A DNA stretch of 28,110 bases from assembly GCA_014529385.2 (NCBI GenBank), contig JABFUD020000359.1:1-28110 (forward strand), in the 5' to 3' direction. Positions 10,140 through 19,700 of this stretch are shown piece after piece (the stretch's first letter is position 1; every line of letters begins with the position of its first letter). The notes under the pieces were generated by a model, which was not told where the DNA came from, searched no databases, and saw only the letters and a list, made by a program, of their open reading frames with translations. The DNA comes from Adiantum capillus-veneris (lineage: Eukaryota > Streptophyta > Polypodiopsida > Polypodiales > Pteridaceae). The translations under genes and the position numbers were made by a program.

Positions 10140-11030
10140 AAAAGCAAATATACACAATCAAAAGGAATTAGAGTTGTCCAATTTTCTCAAGGGTTTCAAG
10201 ATGTCTTTATTGATGACATCCCTTGTGAGCTACGTCCTAAACAAGGTAATGATGACCATGCAATTGAACTTCTTCCATGAAGTTCACCGCCTAACAAACC
10301 TCCTTAAAGAGTTTCTCAAGCTCAACAAGAGGATATTATGCGGCAAGTGCATGAGTTAGTTGAGAAGGGCATGGTTAGGCCTAGCTCATCTCCATTTGTT
10401 CTCCTGTGCTACTGGTGCAAAAGAAAGACGGCACATATTGTATGTGTGTCGACTATAGAGCACTAAATAGGATCACTATCAAAAATCGTTTCCCGTTCCA
10501 CGGGTAGAAGACCTATTGATAAGCTACAAGGGTCCACCTACTTCAGTAGGATTGACCTAAAAAGTGGCTATCATCAAATAAGGATAGTTGACCAAGACAT
10601 TGTAAAGACTGCATTTCGCACTACGTTTAGTCTTTACGAATACATTGTCATGCCGTTTGGCTTGACCAATGCACCAGCCACATTCAACCGCTTGATGGAG
10701 AAGCTATTCATGCCTCATCGAACCTTTACTGGAGTGTTCTTTGATGATATTATCATCTACTCTAACTCATTAGATGAACACAAGCGACACCTCCAGGTAA
10801 TATTTCAAGTTCTAAGAGAGAATAAACTTTATGTTAATCGAAAGGAAAGTGAATTTTTTTACAAGAGATTCAGTATTTAGCCACATTATCTCTCAAGATG
10901 GCGTCCAAATGGATCCATCAAAGTTAGAGGTAATAAAAGGATGGCCTACACCAAGGAATCTGCATGAGTTAAGAAGCTTTATACGTATGTGCGCATACTA
11001 TAGACTCTTCATAGAAAATTCTCACTAAAA
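10140..11030 (+). pseudogene. Chromovirus reverse transcriptase remnant
   Basis: The linker reads ELSNFLKGF then, after a shift, DVFIDDIPCELRPKQG. The RT opens with [18 protein letters not shown] and [17 protein letters not shown] (near 10446-10498). STYFSRIDLKSGYHQIRI carries the first catalytic Asp. MPFGLTNAPATFNRLMEKLF (10650-10709) and GVFFDDIIIYSNSLDEH (near 10733-10783) are intact, so the FFDD active site is conserved. A one-base shift near 10862 moves the thumb to the next frame (SHIISQDGVQMDPSKLEVI to RSFIRMCAYYRLFIENSH). It is the best-preserved domain in the window. It lacks protease and gag upstream. Confidence 0.9.
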
Positions 11031-11039
11031 TAGCAGGAC

Positions 11040-11510
11040 CATTACATGACCTAACAAAGAAAAACGTTAGGTACACATGGTCTACCAAGGAGAACAATGC
11101 TTTCGAAAAGCTTATCTCTCAACCTGTGCTTACACTACCGGATCTCTCAAAGCCATTTGAGGTCCAATGGGATGCTTGTGGTGATTGTCTGGAGCTGTTT
11201 TGCTTCAAGAAGGGCACGCCATAGGCTATGAAAGTCGAAGGCTCAACCCTGTTGAGCAAGCTCTAGGCATATATGAAAAGAACTCCTTGTAGTTCTACAT
11301 GCCTTAGACTCATGCAAGCACTATTTATTGGGGACTCCTTTCATTCTGCGAACGAATCACCAAAGTCTTAAGTACTTCATGATGCCAAGCTCTCCGACAA
11401 ACAAATGAGGTGGGCAAATTTTCTTTCGCAATTTCATTTTCATATTGCTCACATTGCTGGCAAGCATAATCAAGTAGCCGATGCACTCTCAAGACGGCCA
11501 AGAGTGAATG
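11040..11510 (+). pseudogene. Chromovirus RNase H remnant
   Basis: FEVQWDACGD (near 11158-11187) has the first catalytic Asp; after a frameshift, GYESRRLNPVEQALGIYEKE has the Glu. The next catalytic block normally reads TDHxSLKYF; here it is RTNHQSLKYF (near 11346-11377), an Asp to Asn change. The end of the domain, HIAGKHNQVADALSRRP (near 11448-11500), is well conserved. Several frameshifts lie between 11030 and 11400. Confidence 0.85.
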
Positions 11511-11689
11511 CGGTTTCCATAGCAACTCTATCTTCTATGATAGATGAGTATGCTATTGATCTCGATTTTAGAGATATGATTTCAGCCCTTGGATTAGGGA
11601 AGAAAAAGAACCATTTACTTTACAAGATGGTTATCTTCTCTATGGCAATAGATTATGTGTTACTAGCTCACTACATGAGAAAGTAATGT

Positions 11690-12640
11690 ATGAATCTCAT
11701 GCTCCTCCTTATGCAGGACATAGAGGATTCAGTCTACCCTAAAGGGGATTGAAACATATTTCTATTGGCCTACCATGAAAGCAAACATACAAGAGTATGT
11801 TGTTCTAAATGTGTGGTATGCCAAAAGACGAAGTTTGATAGAGGGAAGCAATTTGGATTGCTCCAACCTTTGCCAATCCCTAATTCACCATGGGAGAGCA
11901 TATTCATGGATTTTATCTTTGGATTGCCTAAGTCTATCCATGGAAATACGGGAATATGGACGATAGTAACTAGTTCATTAAACAATTAAGCTCATTTTAT
12001 GCCTTCAAAAAGACTATCAAAGCCCATAAAATGGCAACCCTCTTCATTTATCAAATCTTCAAGTACCATGACTTGCCAATGTCCATAGTGTCCGATAGAG
12101 ATCCTAGAATGACCAGTAATTTCTGGAAGGGTCTCTTTGAGAATTTAGGAACAAGGCTAACTTCTCTTCGGCCTATCACCCGCAAACGAATGGCCAAAGT
12201 AAAATAGCTAACCTAACAATTCTCGATCTACTAAATGCCTATGTAACAAAAGTAGATCAAAGATCCCAATGGGAGAAGTACCTACCCTTAGTGGAGTATG
12301 CCTACAATAACATTGTACATACTTCTACGAGAAAAGCACCTTTTGAGGTAATTGAGGGAAGATCAAAAAGTCCCTTGCTACTTAAGGTACACGAGAAGAT
12401 CTTCGTTGCAGATGAGTATAGTCGAGACCTACAAGAATCTTTCCAAAAGATTAAGGATGCTATCTCTATCTCACAACAAAGGCAAAAGGCTACTACTGAC
12501 AAGCACAGAAGAGCCCAAGCCTTTAAAGAAAATGATTGGGCCTTACTCAAATTTCCAAAGGCTCGATTAAGACACACGACGAACAAGAATCCTACGGGAC
12601 ACCAAAAGTACTATGCTAAGTTAGCAAAAAGGTACTACGG
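11690..12640 (+). pseudogene. Chromovirus integrase remnant
   Basis: The zinc region shows YESHAPPYAGHRG, then YFYWPTMK and CVVCQKTK (near 11813-11836), the HHCC layout. The core starts with PWESIFMDFIFGLPKS (first catalytic Asp, near 11913) and SIVSDRDPRMTSNFWKGLF (second Asp, near 12090). The third catalytic residue should be Glu in a NGQSE-type motif; here the frame reads NGQSKIAN near 12188-12211, so Glu is replaced by Lys. The C-terminal segment (12291-12650) is open for 119 codons, from EYAYNNIVHTSTRKAPFEV to AKRYYGPF, and leads into the chromodomain. Confidence 0.87.
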
Positions 12641-12679
12641 TCCCTTCTAGATTCTTAGGCCAATCAATGAATGGCCTAT

Positions 12680-12960
12680 CAACTCAAGTTGCCTAATCAT
12701 TGGTTCATACACAATGCTTTCCCTGTGAGCCTATTAAAGCCTTACAAAGGAGAGCCACCTCAAGAACCAACTATTGAAGACCCGCTGGAGATCGAGGACC
12801 AAGAAGAGGTGCTGCAACCCGAGTCCATTCTCCACGACATGAAGACAAGGTACTAAGAGGCGGTAAGACTATCCGATGATATCTTATTAAGTTTAAGAAT
12901 TATCCTTTTGAGATGCTAGATGGATGCAAGGCATACAGTTAAAGGATAACCTAAACCTTG
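12680..12960 (+). pseudogene. Chromodomain at the integrase C-terminus
   Basis: After LPNHWFIHNAFPVSLLKPY (12689-12745) and an acidic linker, the frame reads VLRGGKTIR-stop-YLIKFKNYPF (12850-12913), then, one base shifted, DARWMQGIQLKDN. This fits the chromodomain pattern of YLVKWKGYP followed by ATWEP. It has one in-frame TGA and one single-base deletion. In chromoviruses this domain guides integration to chromatin marks. The aromatic cage cannot be judged in this decayed copy. Confidence 0.75.
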
Positions 12961-13327
12961 TTAATGCTTACAATGCTTCCCAAGTGTAAGCAAATGTACA
13001 AATGTAAAAAATGAACAAATTTTTTTGTCTATAAGACTCTCTTTCTTTACTGTGCACAAAAATGAAGTAGTATGCATGCTTAGATCAAGTTTACGAGACG
13101 ACGTCTCCCGAACACCAAGTAGAGCTTGTCACTCTACTATGGAAGATGATAGGACTAATGTGCAGACATGCTTGCGACAGCCTCAGGCTCTCAAGCGCCA
13201 AATGGACTGGTCATCCATTGTGGAATGATGTCGTAGGGTAACATAGGGATCCTCTACCCGCTAAGAAAAGGACTAATGAAATAGCTTTATCTTCTCTACC
13301 CCCATAGTAGAGGACAACTATGATTTC

Positions 13328-13340
13328 AAGAGAGAGGTAA
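13328..13340 (+). other. Polypurine tract before the 3' LTR
   Basis: AAGAGAGAGG followed by TAA and then TGTCATAATA is the typical order of polypurine tract and LTR start in Ty3/gypsy elements. It lies ~0.4 kb downstream of the chromodomain on the same strand. Confidence 0.6.
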
Positions 13341-14920
13341 TGTCATAATAATCAATATCTAATTCTCCTAAATGATTTTCTCATGTTAAACTGATCATTT
13401 AATATGGGGGAAGTGCCACGGGAGAAAAAGCTAGAATATTGGTTAAGCTAGCAGACCGGCCACAGTAGGGATCCAAAGGAGGGAAAATAGGGTTCCAAAG
13501 GGGGGGCCATCTGTCAAAGAGCCATGTGCAACAATGGGCTTAAAAGACCCTAAGGTTTAGCCCATTAAGACTTCCAAAATGCTAAGGTTCCAAAATGGTT
13601 GTGTCCAAAGGTCAAACATTGGGTTAATTGGATGCTTTGTGTGTGTCCCAAAAGTCTTTGGCAATCCCTACATAGGAGGGGGCGAGCCTTGCAAGTAGGG
13701 GATGAGAGAGGAACTCACACACATACGCACAAGCTCCCTTTACACAAAGGGAATGAGGGACACATGTCAGCTCCCTAGCCTAGATGCCCACAAGGTGTAC
13801 CCAATTCCTATTGGATGGCCTTGGAGGTGGACCAATGAGAATTAGGCTAGAGTAAATCTAGTTTAATCAATTTAAAAACACTTAATAAAAGAACCAATTA
13901 GAATTAAGCTCTCTAGAAGACTATTGGACAGTCTCCCAAGGGACCAATGAGCATTCAGCAGCCCAATGGCTTGCTTGATTCCTATTGGCCAGGAGGCAAA
14001 GGGGTCCAATGAGAGTTTAGTTGAATTAAATAATTACCTAAAGCTCTCACAAAAGGGGAAAGGGGACACATGTCAGAAGGTTATCACTTATGCTGCTTAA
14101 TTACCATTGGCTAAGCCTGGGGAGGTCCAATAGGATGCTAGCAAGAGAAAATAGCAAGAGGGGTCGACCAAGAGAGAGAGGGGGCTGATTTTCAAAGGCA
14201 TTATCACCTACACACTCACACTAGCTCATGTGTGAAGTAAAGAAGACTCTCTCTCCTTCTCAAGCTTTAATGGAAAGCTTATCACCTACTCCAAGCTTGT
14301 GAGAAGGAAGGCCTACACCAACAACTCTTGGCTTTGTGATAAAATCCAACCAAGAGCCAAGCTTCAATGCATGCCCATCTCCTCTACCATGCTAATTACT
14401 AAGCTAAGCTATGCTAATATGAGTGATTATGTGAGGAGATTTACATCTTTCTCATAAGAATACTCCTTCTTCCTCTCAATCTACTCTCATACCCCGCTAG
14501 CTCTCACCATCTTCGAAGGTGTGTGAGGTCGTGGGTCTGAGACCGTGAGGGAATTGATGTTGTGTTTGATAAGTGTTTTGTGTAGTGCATGAAGTTCCCA
14601 TCTTCATTGCACTAGCTAGTATTGAAGGAACACAAGAAATTGTATTGTTAAATGTCTCTCTTGATGGGAGAAACCAAATACAAAGCCTTTTGGAGGGGGG
14701 ACCGGCTCCATGCAAATCCGGTCCTCAACTATTGTCAATTGCTTAATTTCTCTCTCTTTTGAAGTATTGTTCATGCTATCTAACTAGGTGTTATGCTTTT
14801 TGTTGCTCTCTCCACCCAAGCACTCTTGTTATTCTCATTAGGAAGTTATTCTAATGAAATGCTCACTATGTTCATGCTATTTTCCGCTACACACAAGTTA
14901 CTAGACCATTAAATGTTACA
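13341..14920 (+). repeat. Probable 3' LTR of the chromovirus
   Basis: The left end is TGTCATAATA at 13341, just after the polypurine tract. I place the right end at ATGTTACA (14913-14920), because it ends in CA and is roughly inverse to the TGT start; this end is uncertain. The 1.6-kb stretch is non-coding and contains repeated GGGACACATGTCAG (13758 and 14066) and four ATTGG/CCAAT pairs. No 5' LTR copy is in the window to confirm the limits. The single 72-codon minus frame at 14497-14715 has no recognised motif. Confidence 0.45.
13801..14131. promoter_or_regulatory. Cluster of four ATTGG-N16/17-CCAAT pairs in the LTR
   Basis: Inverted CCAAT pairs lie at 13810-13836, 13923-13948, 13984-14010 and 14106-14131. 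In all four, 16 or 17 bases separate the two pentamers. Extra single CCAAT boxes occur at 13801, 13894 and 13963. CCAAT is the known binding site of the plant NF-Y complex; enhancer activity here is inference. Confidence 0.6.
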
Positions 14921-15108
14921 TTTCATTGCCTATTTATGGAGGGAAGCTTGAGGCAAAGCTTTATGGATGGTGGGCATCATGCCAAGTATGCACTCAGAAG
15001 CCAAAGTTTGCAATGGTGCGGGCCACAACAAAGGCTTTAACGATCAGGTTGGGGCTCCAACACATTTTGATTGTAGCCAGCGAAAATGAGCTTGTGCTAA
15101 TTATGACC
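14921..15108. other. Short unassigned stretch right of the LTR
   Basis: A 90-codon plus frame (14926-15198) runs through here into the CT repeat. Its N-terminal half has no motif I recognise and its end is repeat-encoded, so I do not call it a gene. Confidence 0.35.
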
Positions 15109-15131
15109 CTCTCTCTCTCTCTCTCTCTCTC

Positions 15132-15165
<34 letters not shown>
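15109..15165. repeat. (CT)n microsatellite
   Basis: 57 bp of CT repeats with one CCTCC interruption. Confidence 0.97.
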
Positions 15166-15167
<2 letters not shown>

Positions 15168-15301
15168 GATATGCATACATTTCTACGGCCAAAGCTAAGT
15201 ATTTTCATGACGTCTCTTTTGATCCATTTTGATGAATGTTAGCGTGTAGACTTTATTTCTGTCCTAGGAGCAGCTTCTACCATCTATTTACTCTATTATG
15301 T

Positions 15302-15424
15302 AGAAGCGGATTGAGGCACTCCATGTGGAGGATGGAGCTATCTCGCATGAGATTGGTCGATTGGGAGATCGGGTCACAAAAGTCTCAAAGAGACTCTGGG
15401 TGGAAGATGAAGAGCCCGTGTAGT
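15302..15424 (+). pseudogene. Small charged reading-frame remnant, unrecognised
   Basis: The plus-strand frame reads KRIEALHVEDGAISHEIGR, then RVTKVSKRLWVEDEEPV before a stop at about 15420, and continues SNQREEEV after it. The charged, heptad-like spacing suggests a short coiled coil, as found in retroelement ORF1 or gag N-termini. I cannot assign a family. It lies upstream of the PPR pseudogene but nothing links them. Confidence 0.3.
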
Positions 15425-16009
15425 CGAACCAACGTGAAGAGGAAGTTATAAGTTGTTGAGAGCAACGTTCTCCGACAAAACTATGGAGTAATGTGAGCAT
15501 TGAGCTACATGCACGCCTTAGCTAAGCAATCCCAACAGCAAGAGCTAAAGATCACCACTATTTGCAAAGCTTTTGCCTATTAGCACAATTGTGTGCTGCT
15601 TGCACCATCCACCCGTGTTTGGCTTCATTCCTTTTCCAGTTACTTCTTCCCTGCCCTACTTCTCGCCTTAGTGCACTCAGCTTATGTGAGCATCTCGCTG
15701 CAAGGCCACATGGCTACAACTAGAGAAAATGGAAAAGTAGGTGAGTGGGAGGCCGGAGGCGAAAAGGCATCGCATGTCACGTGGTCATCAGGAAGAGAGA
15801 ACGTAGACAATTTTTGGGTGTGAAATATGGCCGATACCTGTCTCCGAGCACAGATCGTAGTGCACGTTATGTGTCAATTCAAGTCAACATCTTTAACGTT
15901 GTAATACAGTAATTCCAATCTCTCTCTCCCTCTCTCTCTCCCACCTTCATGGACCAAGCATCCAACAGATTTTTGTTTTTGATAGAGTGTAGTGATCTCT
16001 CTCCCTCTC
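15425..16009. other. Unassigned DNA upstream of the PPR pseudogene
   Basis: A 76-codon plus frame (15593-15823) has no recognised domain. A G-box core CACGTG lies at 15778-15783, about 620 bp upstream of the PPR start; whether it acted as a promoter element cannot be told. CT-rich patches occur at 15918-15942 and 15997-16010. Confidence 0.35.
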
Positions 16010-16047
16010 TGTGTGTGTGTGTGTGTGCGCGCGCATGCGCATGCACA
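16010..16047. repeat. Alternating purine-pyrimidine tract, (TG)n then (CG/CA)n
   Basis: About 38 bp of unbroken purine-pyrimidine alternation: TG repeats, then GCGCGC, then GCATGCGCATGC. Such tracts are known to favour left-handed Z-DNA under supercoiling. A (CA)n run at 16168-16185 is its inverse partner 120 bp downstream. Confidence 0.85.
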
Positions 16048-16167
16048 TGGACCACAAATTAGTAGAACAGTGCTCTTTTTTGTTGATTTTATTATGATGC
16101 AGTAGACCATGTGAGATTGGCAGTAGGGCATGATTCTGAGTCTATGGGCACTTGGTATGGGCTCCCC

Positions 16168-16185
16168 ACACACACACACACACAT
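16168..16185. repeat. (CA)n microsatellite
   Basis: Nine AC/CA units. It is complementary in inverted orientation to the TG part of 16010-16026, so the two could pair as a ~17-bp stem. Confidence 0.93.
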
Positions 16186-16231
16186 AGACACACTTATGTA
16201 TGTACACATGCACATACTCCACTCATGTGAG

Positions 16232-16274
16232 CCCCCCCCCCCCCCCCCCAAAAAAAAAAAAAAAAAAAAAAAAA
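16232..16274. repeat. C18-A25 homopolymer junction
   Basis: Eighteen C are directly followed by twenty-five A. The A run could be the tail of a retroposed sequence; the C run is G-rich on the other strand. Homopolymer lengths are unreliable in long-read assemblies. Confidence 0.9.
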
Positions 16275-16403
16275 GAGGAGAAAGAAAGGGTATATTGCCA
16301 TGTTGGTAAGAGCGAACGAGACCCGCCGGAGGCGGGTCGCGTGAATAAAGCGGACCTTCAACTGAAGCCAGCAGATACTCTCCGAACGCTGCCTTTTAGA
16401 GAG

Positions 16404-19330
16404 ATGGTGGCACACAGCCCCTTTCCTTTTCTCTTGATGGCCGGTGCAATCTCCAGTTATATCTGTTTAAGATGCTCAGAGGAGAAGCATCGAAGGGAGC
16501 CCTTAAACAACAACAGCAACAGGTTGAAGCGTTTTCATAGTGCCCACAACGGCACGGTTAAGCACAACCCTGAGATTGATGACCTGCCCGCCATTGTTTC
16601 TTGGGCTGATAATGAGCCCACACGAAGAGGACTTGCTATGTCTGAGAACAGCCATCTCCCTTCACAGGTGCATGGCCCGAATCAACAAGTGGCCCAGTTG
16701 TGGGTTTGTTGCATTCTTGTGCCAAACGGAGAGACCTGCATGAAGGCACTCTAGTACATAATGCTATCTTGCAAAATCGGCTTCTTGATCACTGTTCCGA
16801 TGCGCTAGTCTCCATGTATGCAAGATGTGGTGCTCTTGCAAAAGCAAACGAGCTTTTCGACATACATAACTGCAGAGATGTATTATGCTGGACTTCACTC
16901 ATTACAGGATATGTACGGCAAGGGCAGAGTGAACACGCCTTGTATTTGTTCGATCAAATGCAGCAGAAGGGGCTTCTTCCAGATGCAGTGACCTTTGCAT
17001 GTATCTTGAAAGCGTGTGGTACCCTGAAGGTGTACGGCAAGGGGAAACAAATTCACAGTGAAATTGCAAGGCAAGGGTTGCTTGGAAGATGTTGTGCTTG
17101 GCACTGCTTTGATTGATATGTACGCAAAATGTGGTGCTCTTTCGAATGCACGTCTTGTACTTGAAGGGCTTCCTTTCCGAGATGTGGTTTGGTTTGCTGG
17201 AATTCTCTATCACCGGGTATGTGCAACAGGGTCAAGCTGAGCAAGCCCTTGGGTGCTTTGATCGATTACAACATGAAGGGATTTGCCCAGATGCAATGAC
17301 CTTTGCTTGCATTTTAAAAGCATGTGGTACCTTGGGTGCCAAGGAAAAGGGTGAGAAAATTCATGAAGAGGTTGTTAAACAAGACTTGTTGGCCAATGAT
17401 ATTGTGTTAGGAAATGCTCTTGTATATATGTATGCTAAGTGTGGTTCTCTTGAAAAGGCACAACAGGTGCTGGAAAAAATCTCTTTTCGTGATGTAATTA
17501 GTTGGAGTGCACTAATATCAAGCTACATCGAACATGGCCAAGCCAAGCAAGCATTGAATTGTCTCCACCAAATGGAGCATGAGGGGCTTTCTCCAGATGC
17601 AATGATCTTAGTTAGCATCTTGAAAGCATGTGGCACTCTAGGAGCAATTGACAAGGGTAAAGAAATTCATGATGAGATTGCTAGAAAAGGGCTTTTGAAA
17701 AGAAATATTGCTCTTGGCACTGCGTTGGTGGATATGTATGCTAAGTGTGGTGCACTCTCAAAGGCACAACAAGTGTTTTGAGAAGCTTCCCGTGCGGAAT
17801 GTCACTTCTTGGAACTCCCTTATAACAGCCACATACAACATGGTCAGAGTGAGAAGGCACTAGATTGTTATGAAGAGATGCAACGGGAAGATGTTTTCCG
17901 CGATTCTATTTACATTTGCATGCATCTTGAAAGTATGTGCTGCCACGAGAGCTCTTGAGAGAGGGGCTCAAATCCATGACATGATTGTGAGACGTGGGTT
18001 GTTGGGGGATAATGTTGTACTGTGCACTGCTTTGATGGATATGTATGCAAAATGCGGTGCTCTTGCCAAGGCACAACGGGTGCATGATGAGCTTCCTTGC
18101 AAGGATATCATCTCATGGAATGCTCTTATTGGAGGCTATTTGGAGCAAGGCCACGGCAAGGAGGCGCTTGACTGTTTCAAAGGTATGGAGGATGAGGGCT
18201 TCTCTCCAGATGCAGTGACGTTCTCTTTGATCGTAAAAGCTTGTGGTATCTTGCAAGCTTTAGACAGGGGAGCACAGATTCATGAGCAGGTTGTCAGGCA
18301 GGGTTGATCGGAATTGATATTGTGCTTGACACTGCTCTGGTAGCCATGTATGTGCAGTGTGGTGATCTTACAAAAGCAGCACACGTGCTTCAGGGGCTTC
18401 CCTCTCGTGACATTGTTGCTTGGAATTCCCTTATTATAGGCTATGCCCAAGAGGGACAAGGTGAGCAAGCACTGCATTCTCTTGAACAAATGCACCGTGA
18501 AGGACTCTGTCCAGATGCAACAACGTTTGCTTCCATCTTGAAAGCGTGTGGCAGCCTAGCAGCCATTGACAAAGGGGAGCAAATTCATGAAGAGATTGCA
18601 ACACAGGGTTTTCTAGAAAAGAATGCTGTGCTTGGTACTGCTCTTGTGGACATGTATGTAAAGGGGGCGATCTTGGTAAGGCACGAGAAGCACTTGAGAA
18701 CCTTCCTTGTCAGAGCACGGTGGCTTGGAATGCATTAATTGCAGGATATACCAAAGAGGGACGAGGGGGTGAGGCACTCATCTGTTTTGAGCACATGCTA
18801 CAGGAAGGCCTCTCTCCAGATGGAGTGACTCTTTCTTGCGTACTTGCTGCATGTAGCCACCTTGGTCTTGTTGAGGATGGACATGGATACTTTATGAATA
18901 TGCAACAGAAGTACGGCGTGATGCCAGATGTAGCACTATAGCTGCTTGGTGGATCTTTTTGGTCGTGCAGGGCACCTTGAGAAGGCTGTTAAAGTAGTGG
19001 AGGAGATGCCTCCTTTTGATGATTCGGCAGTTTGGCGTGCCTTGTTGGGTGCCTGTGCAAAATGGGGGAATGTGACCTTGGGAAGGTGGGCCTTTGAGCA
19101 AGCAATACGAGTAGAAAAAGGTGATGGGCCAGCTTATGTCCTTATGGCAAACATGTATGCTGCGGCTGCATGCATGCGGATGCAGAATTGATTGAGGCCA
19201 TGAGTCTGAAGAATAGAGCATCAAACGAGCCAGGCTAGAGCTCCTGGACTGACAATGGCAGATTATTGAAGATCAAAGTCATTTCAAGAAATGTAGTGTG
19301 GATAAGATCATGGCAAGCGCCATGATGAGC
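16404..19330 (+). pseudogene. PLS-type pentatricopeptide repeat (PPR) protein pseudogene with E/E+ tail
   Basis: PPR proteins of this class bind organellar RNA one base per repeat and act in editing, splicing or stability. ATG at 16404 or 16437 opens a basic, Ser/Arg/Asn-rich leader (MAGAISSYICLRCSEEK) that could be a transit peptide. Repeats start after a shift near 16700 (GLLHSCAKRRDLHEG). Seven MYAKCG-type blocks have their ATG at 16814, 17118, 17428, 17734, 18041, 18346 and 18652, spaced 304-310 bp, so seven ~100-residue P-L-S units. The E-type tail (CMVDLFGRAGHLEKAVKVVE, then VWRALLGACAKWGNVTLG) and an EPG-stop-SSWTDNGRLLKIK remnant follow, with TAG at 19236. There is no DYW domain. At least seven frame changes (near 16700, 17090, 17200, 17780, 18305, 18690, 18940, 19180) break it. 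No intron is evident. Closest in style to fern and other seed-free plant PPRs. Confidence 0.9.
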
Positions 19331-19350
19331 TTGGAATCTAGTGTCAGTGA

Positions 19351-19570
19351 GAAATGTTTCAGGCCTGAAATGTTTCATTACGAAGCGTGGAGTTTCGGTA
19401 CGAACATTTCACCCTGTAGGAACGAGGACAAGAAATGTCGGGCCGAGATGTCAGTGTACAGAAATCAAAAGAAATTTATTGCTTGAAACGGCTCAATAAG
19501 GGGTGTTGCAGCCCAGGTTTGATTTTTCAGCACCGCCTGAAACGTTTCAGGAGTTTCAAGGTTTCACCCT
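19351..19570. repeat. Cluster of palindromes built on GAAA-GTTTC
   Basis: TTTCAGGCCTGAAA (19357-19370) and CCTGAAACGTTTCAGG (19536-19551) are perfect palindromes of 14 and 16 bp. GAAATGTTTC occurs at 19351 and again in shifted form at 19367-19376, and TTTCACCCTG occurs at 19406 and 19562. The cluster starts right after the PPR pseudogene. No function is known to me; it could be the subterminal part of a DNA transposon. Confidence 0.6.
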
Positions 19571-19578
19571 GCTTGACG

Positions 19579-19700
19579 GGTGACCATGGCTTGGATAAAT
19601 GAAGGATTACGACTTGTCAGCGCGAAAGTGTGCTGGTGACCATGGCTTGGATAAATGGAGGACTACGAGTTGAGGAAGGGTTGATCGGCGCGAAAGTGCA
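19579..19700. repeat. 56-bp tandem duplication
   Basis: GGTGACCATGGCTTGGATAA starts at 19579 and again at 19635, and both copies run on to GCGCGAAAGTG. Copy two has ~12 extra bases (GAGGAAGGGTTG region) before that end. Confidence 0.85.

Larger units (their letters stand above)
10040..14920 (+). mobile_element. Decayed Ty3/gypsy chromovirus, 5'-truncated
   Basis: Plus-strand domains in order: linker (~10075-10330), reverse transcriptase (~10330-11030), RNase H (~11040-11510), integrase zinc and core (~11690-12640), chromodomain (~12680-12950), polypurine tract (13328-13337) and probable 3' LTR (13341-14920). A chromodomain at the integrase C-terminus defines the chromoviruses. Gag, protease and 5' LTR are not recognisable. 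Catalytic positions in RNase H and integrase are changed, so the copy is dead. It is a different lineage from the element at 5340-8137, as its RNase H and RT motifs differ and it has no second RNase H. Confidence 0.9.

Noticed and set aside
14994-15198. Frames of 60-90 codons crossing the CT tract at 15109
   Set aside because: Much of the peptide is Ser/Leu or Arg/Glu repeat encoded by the microsatellite, without a domain.
15874-16415. Long minus- and plus-strand frames through 15874-16415
   Set aside because: They are kept open by GT, CA, C and A repeats and encode low-complexity peptides.
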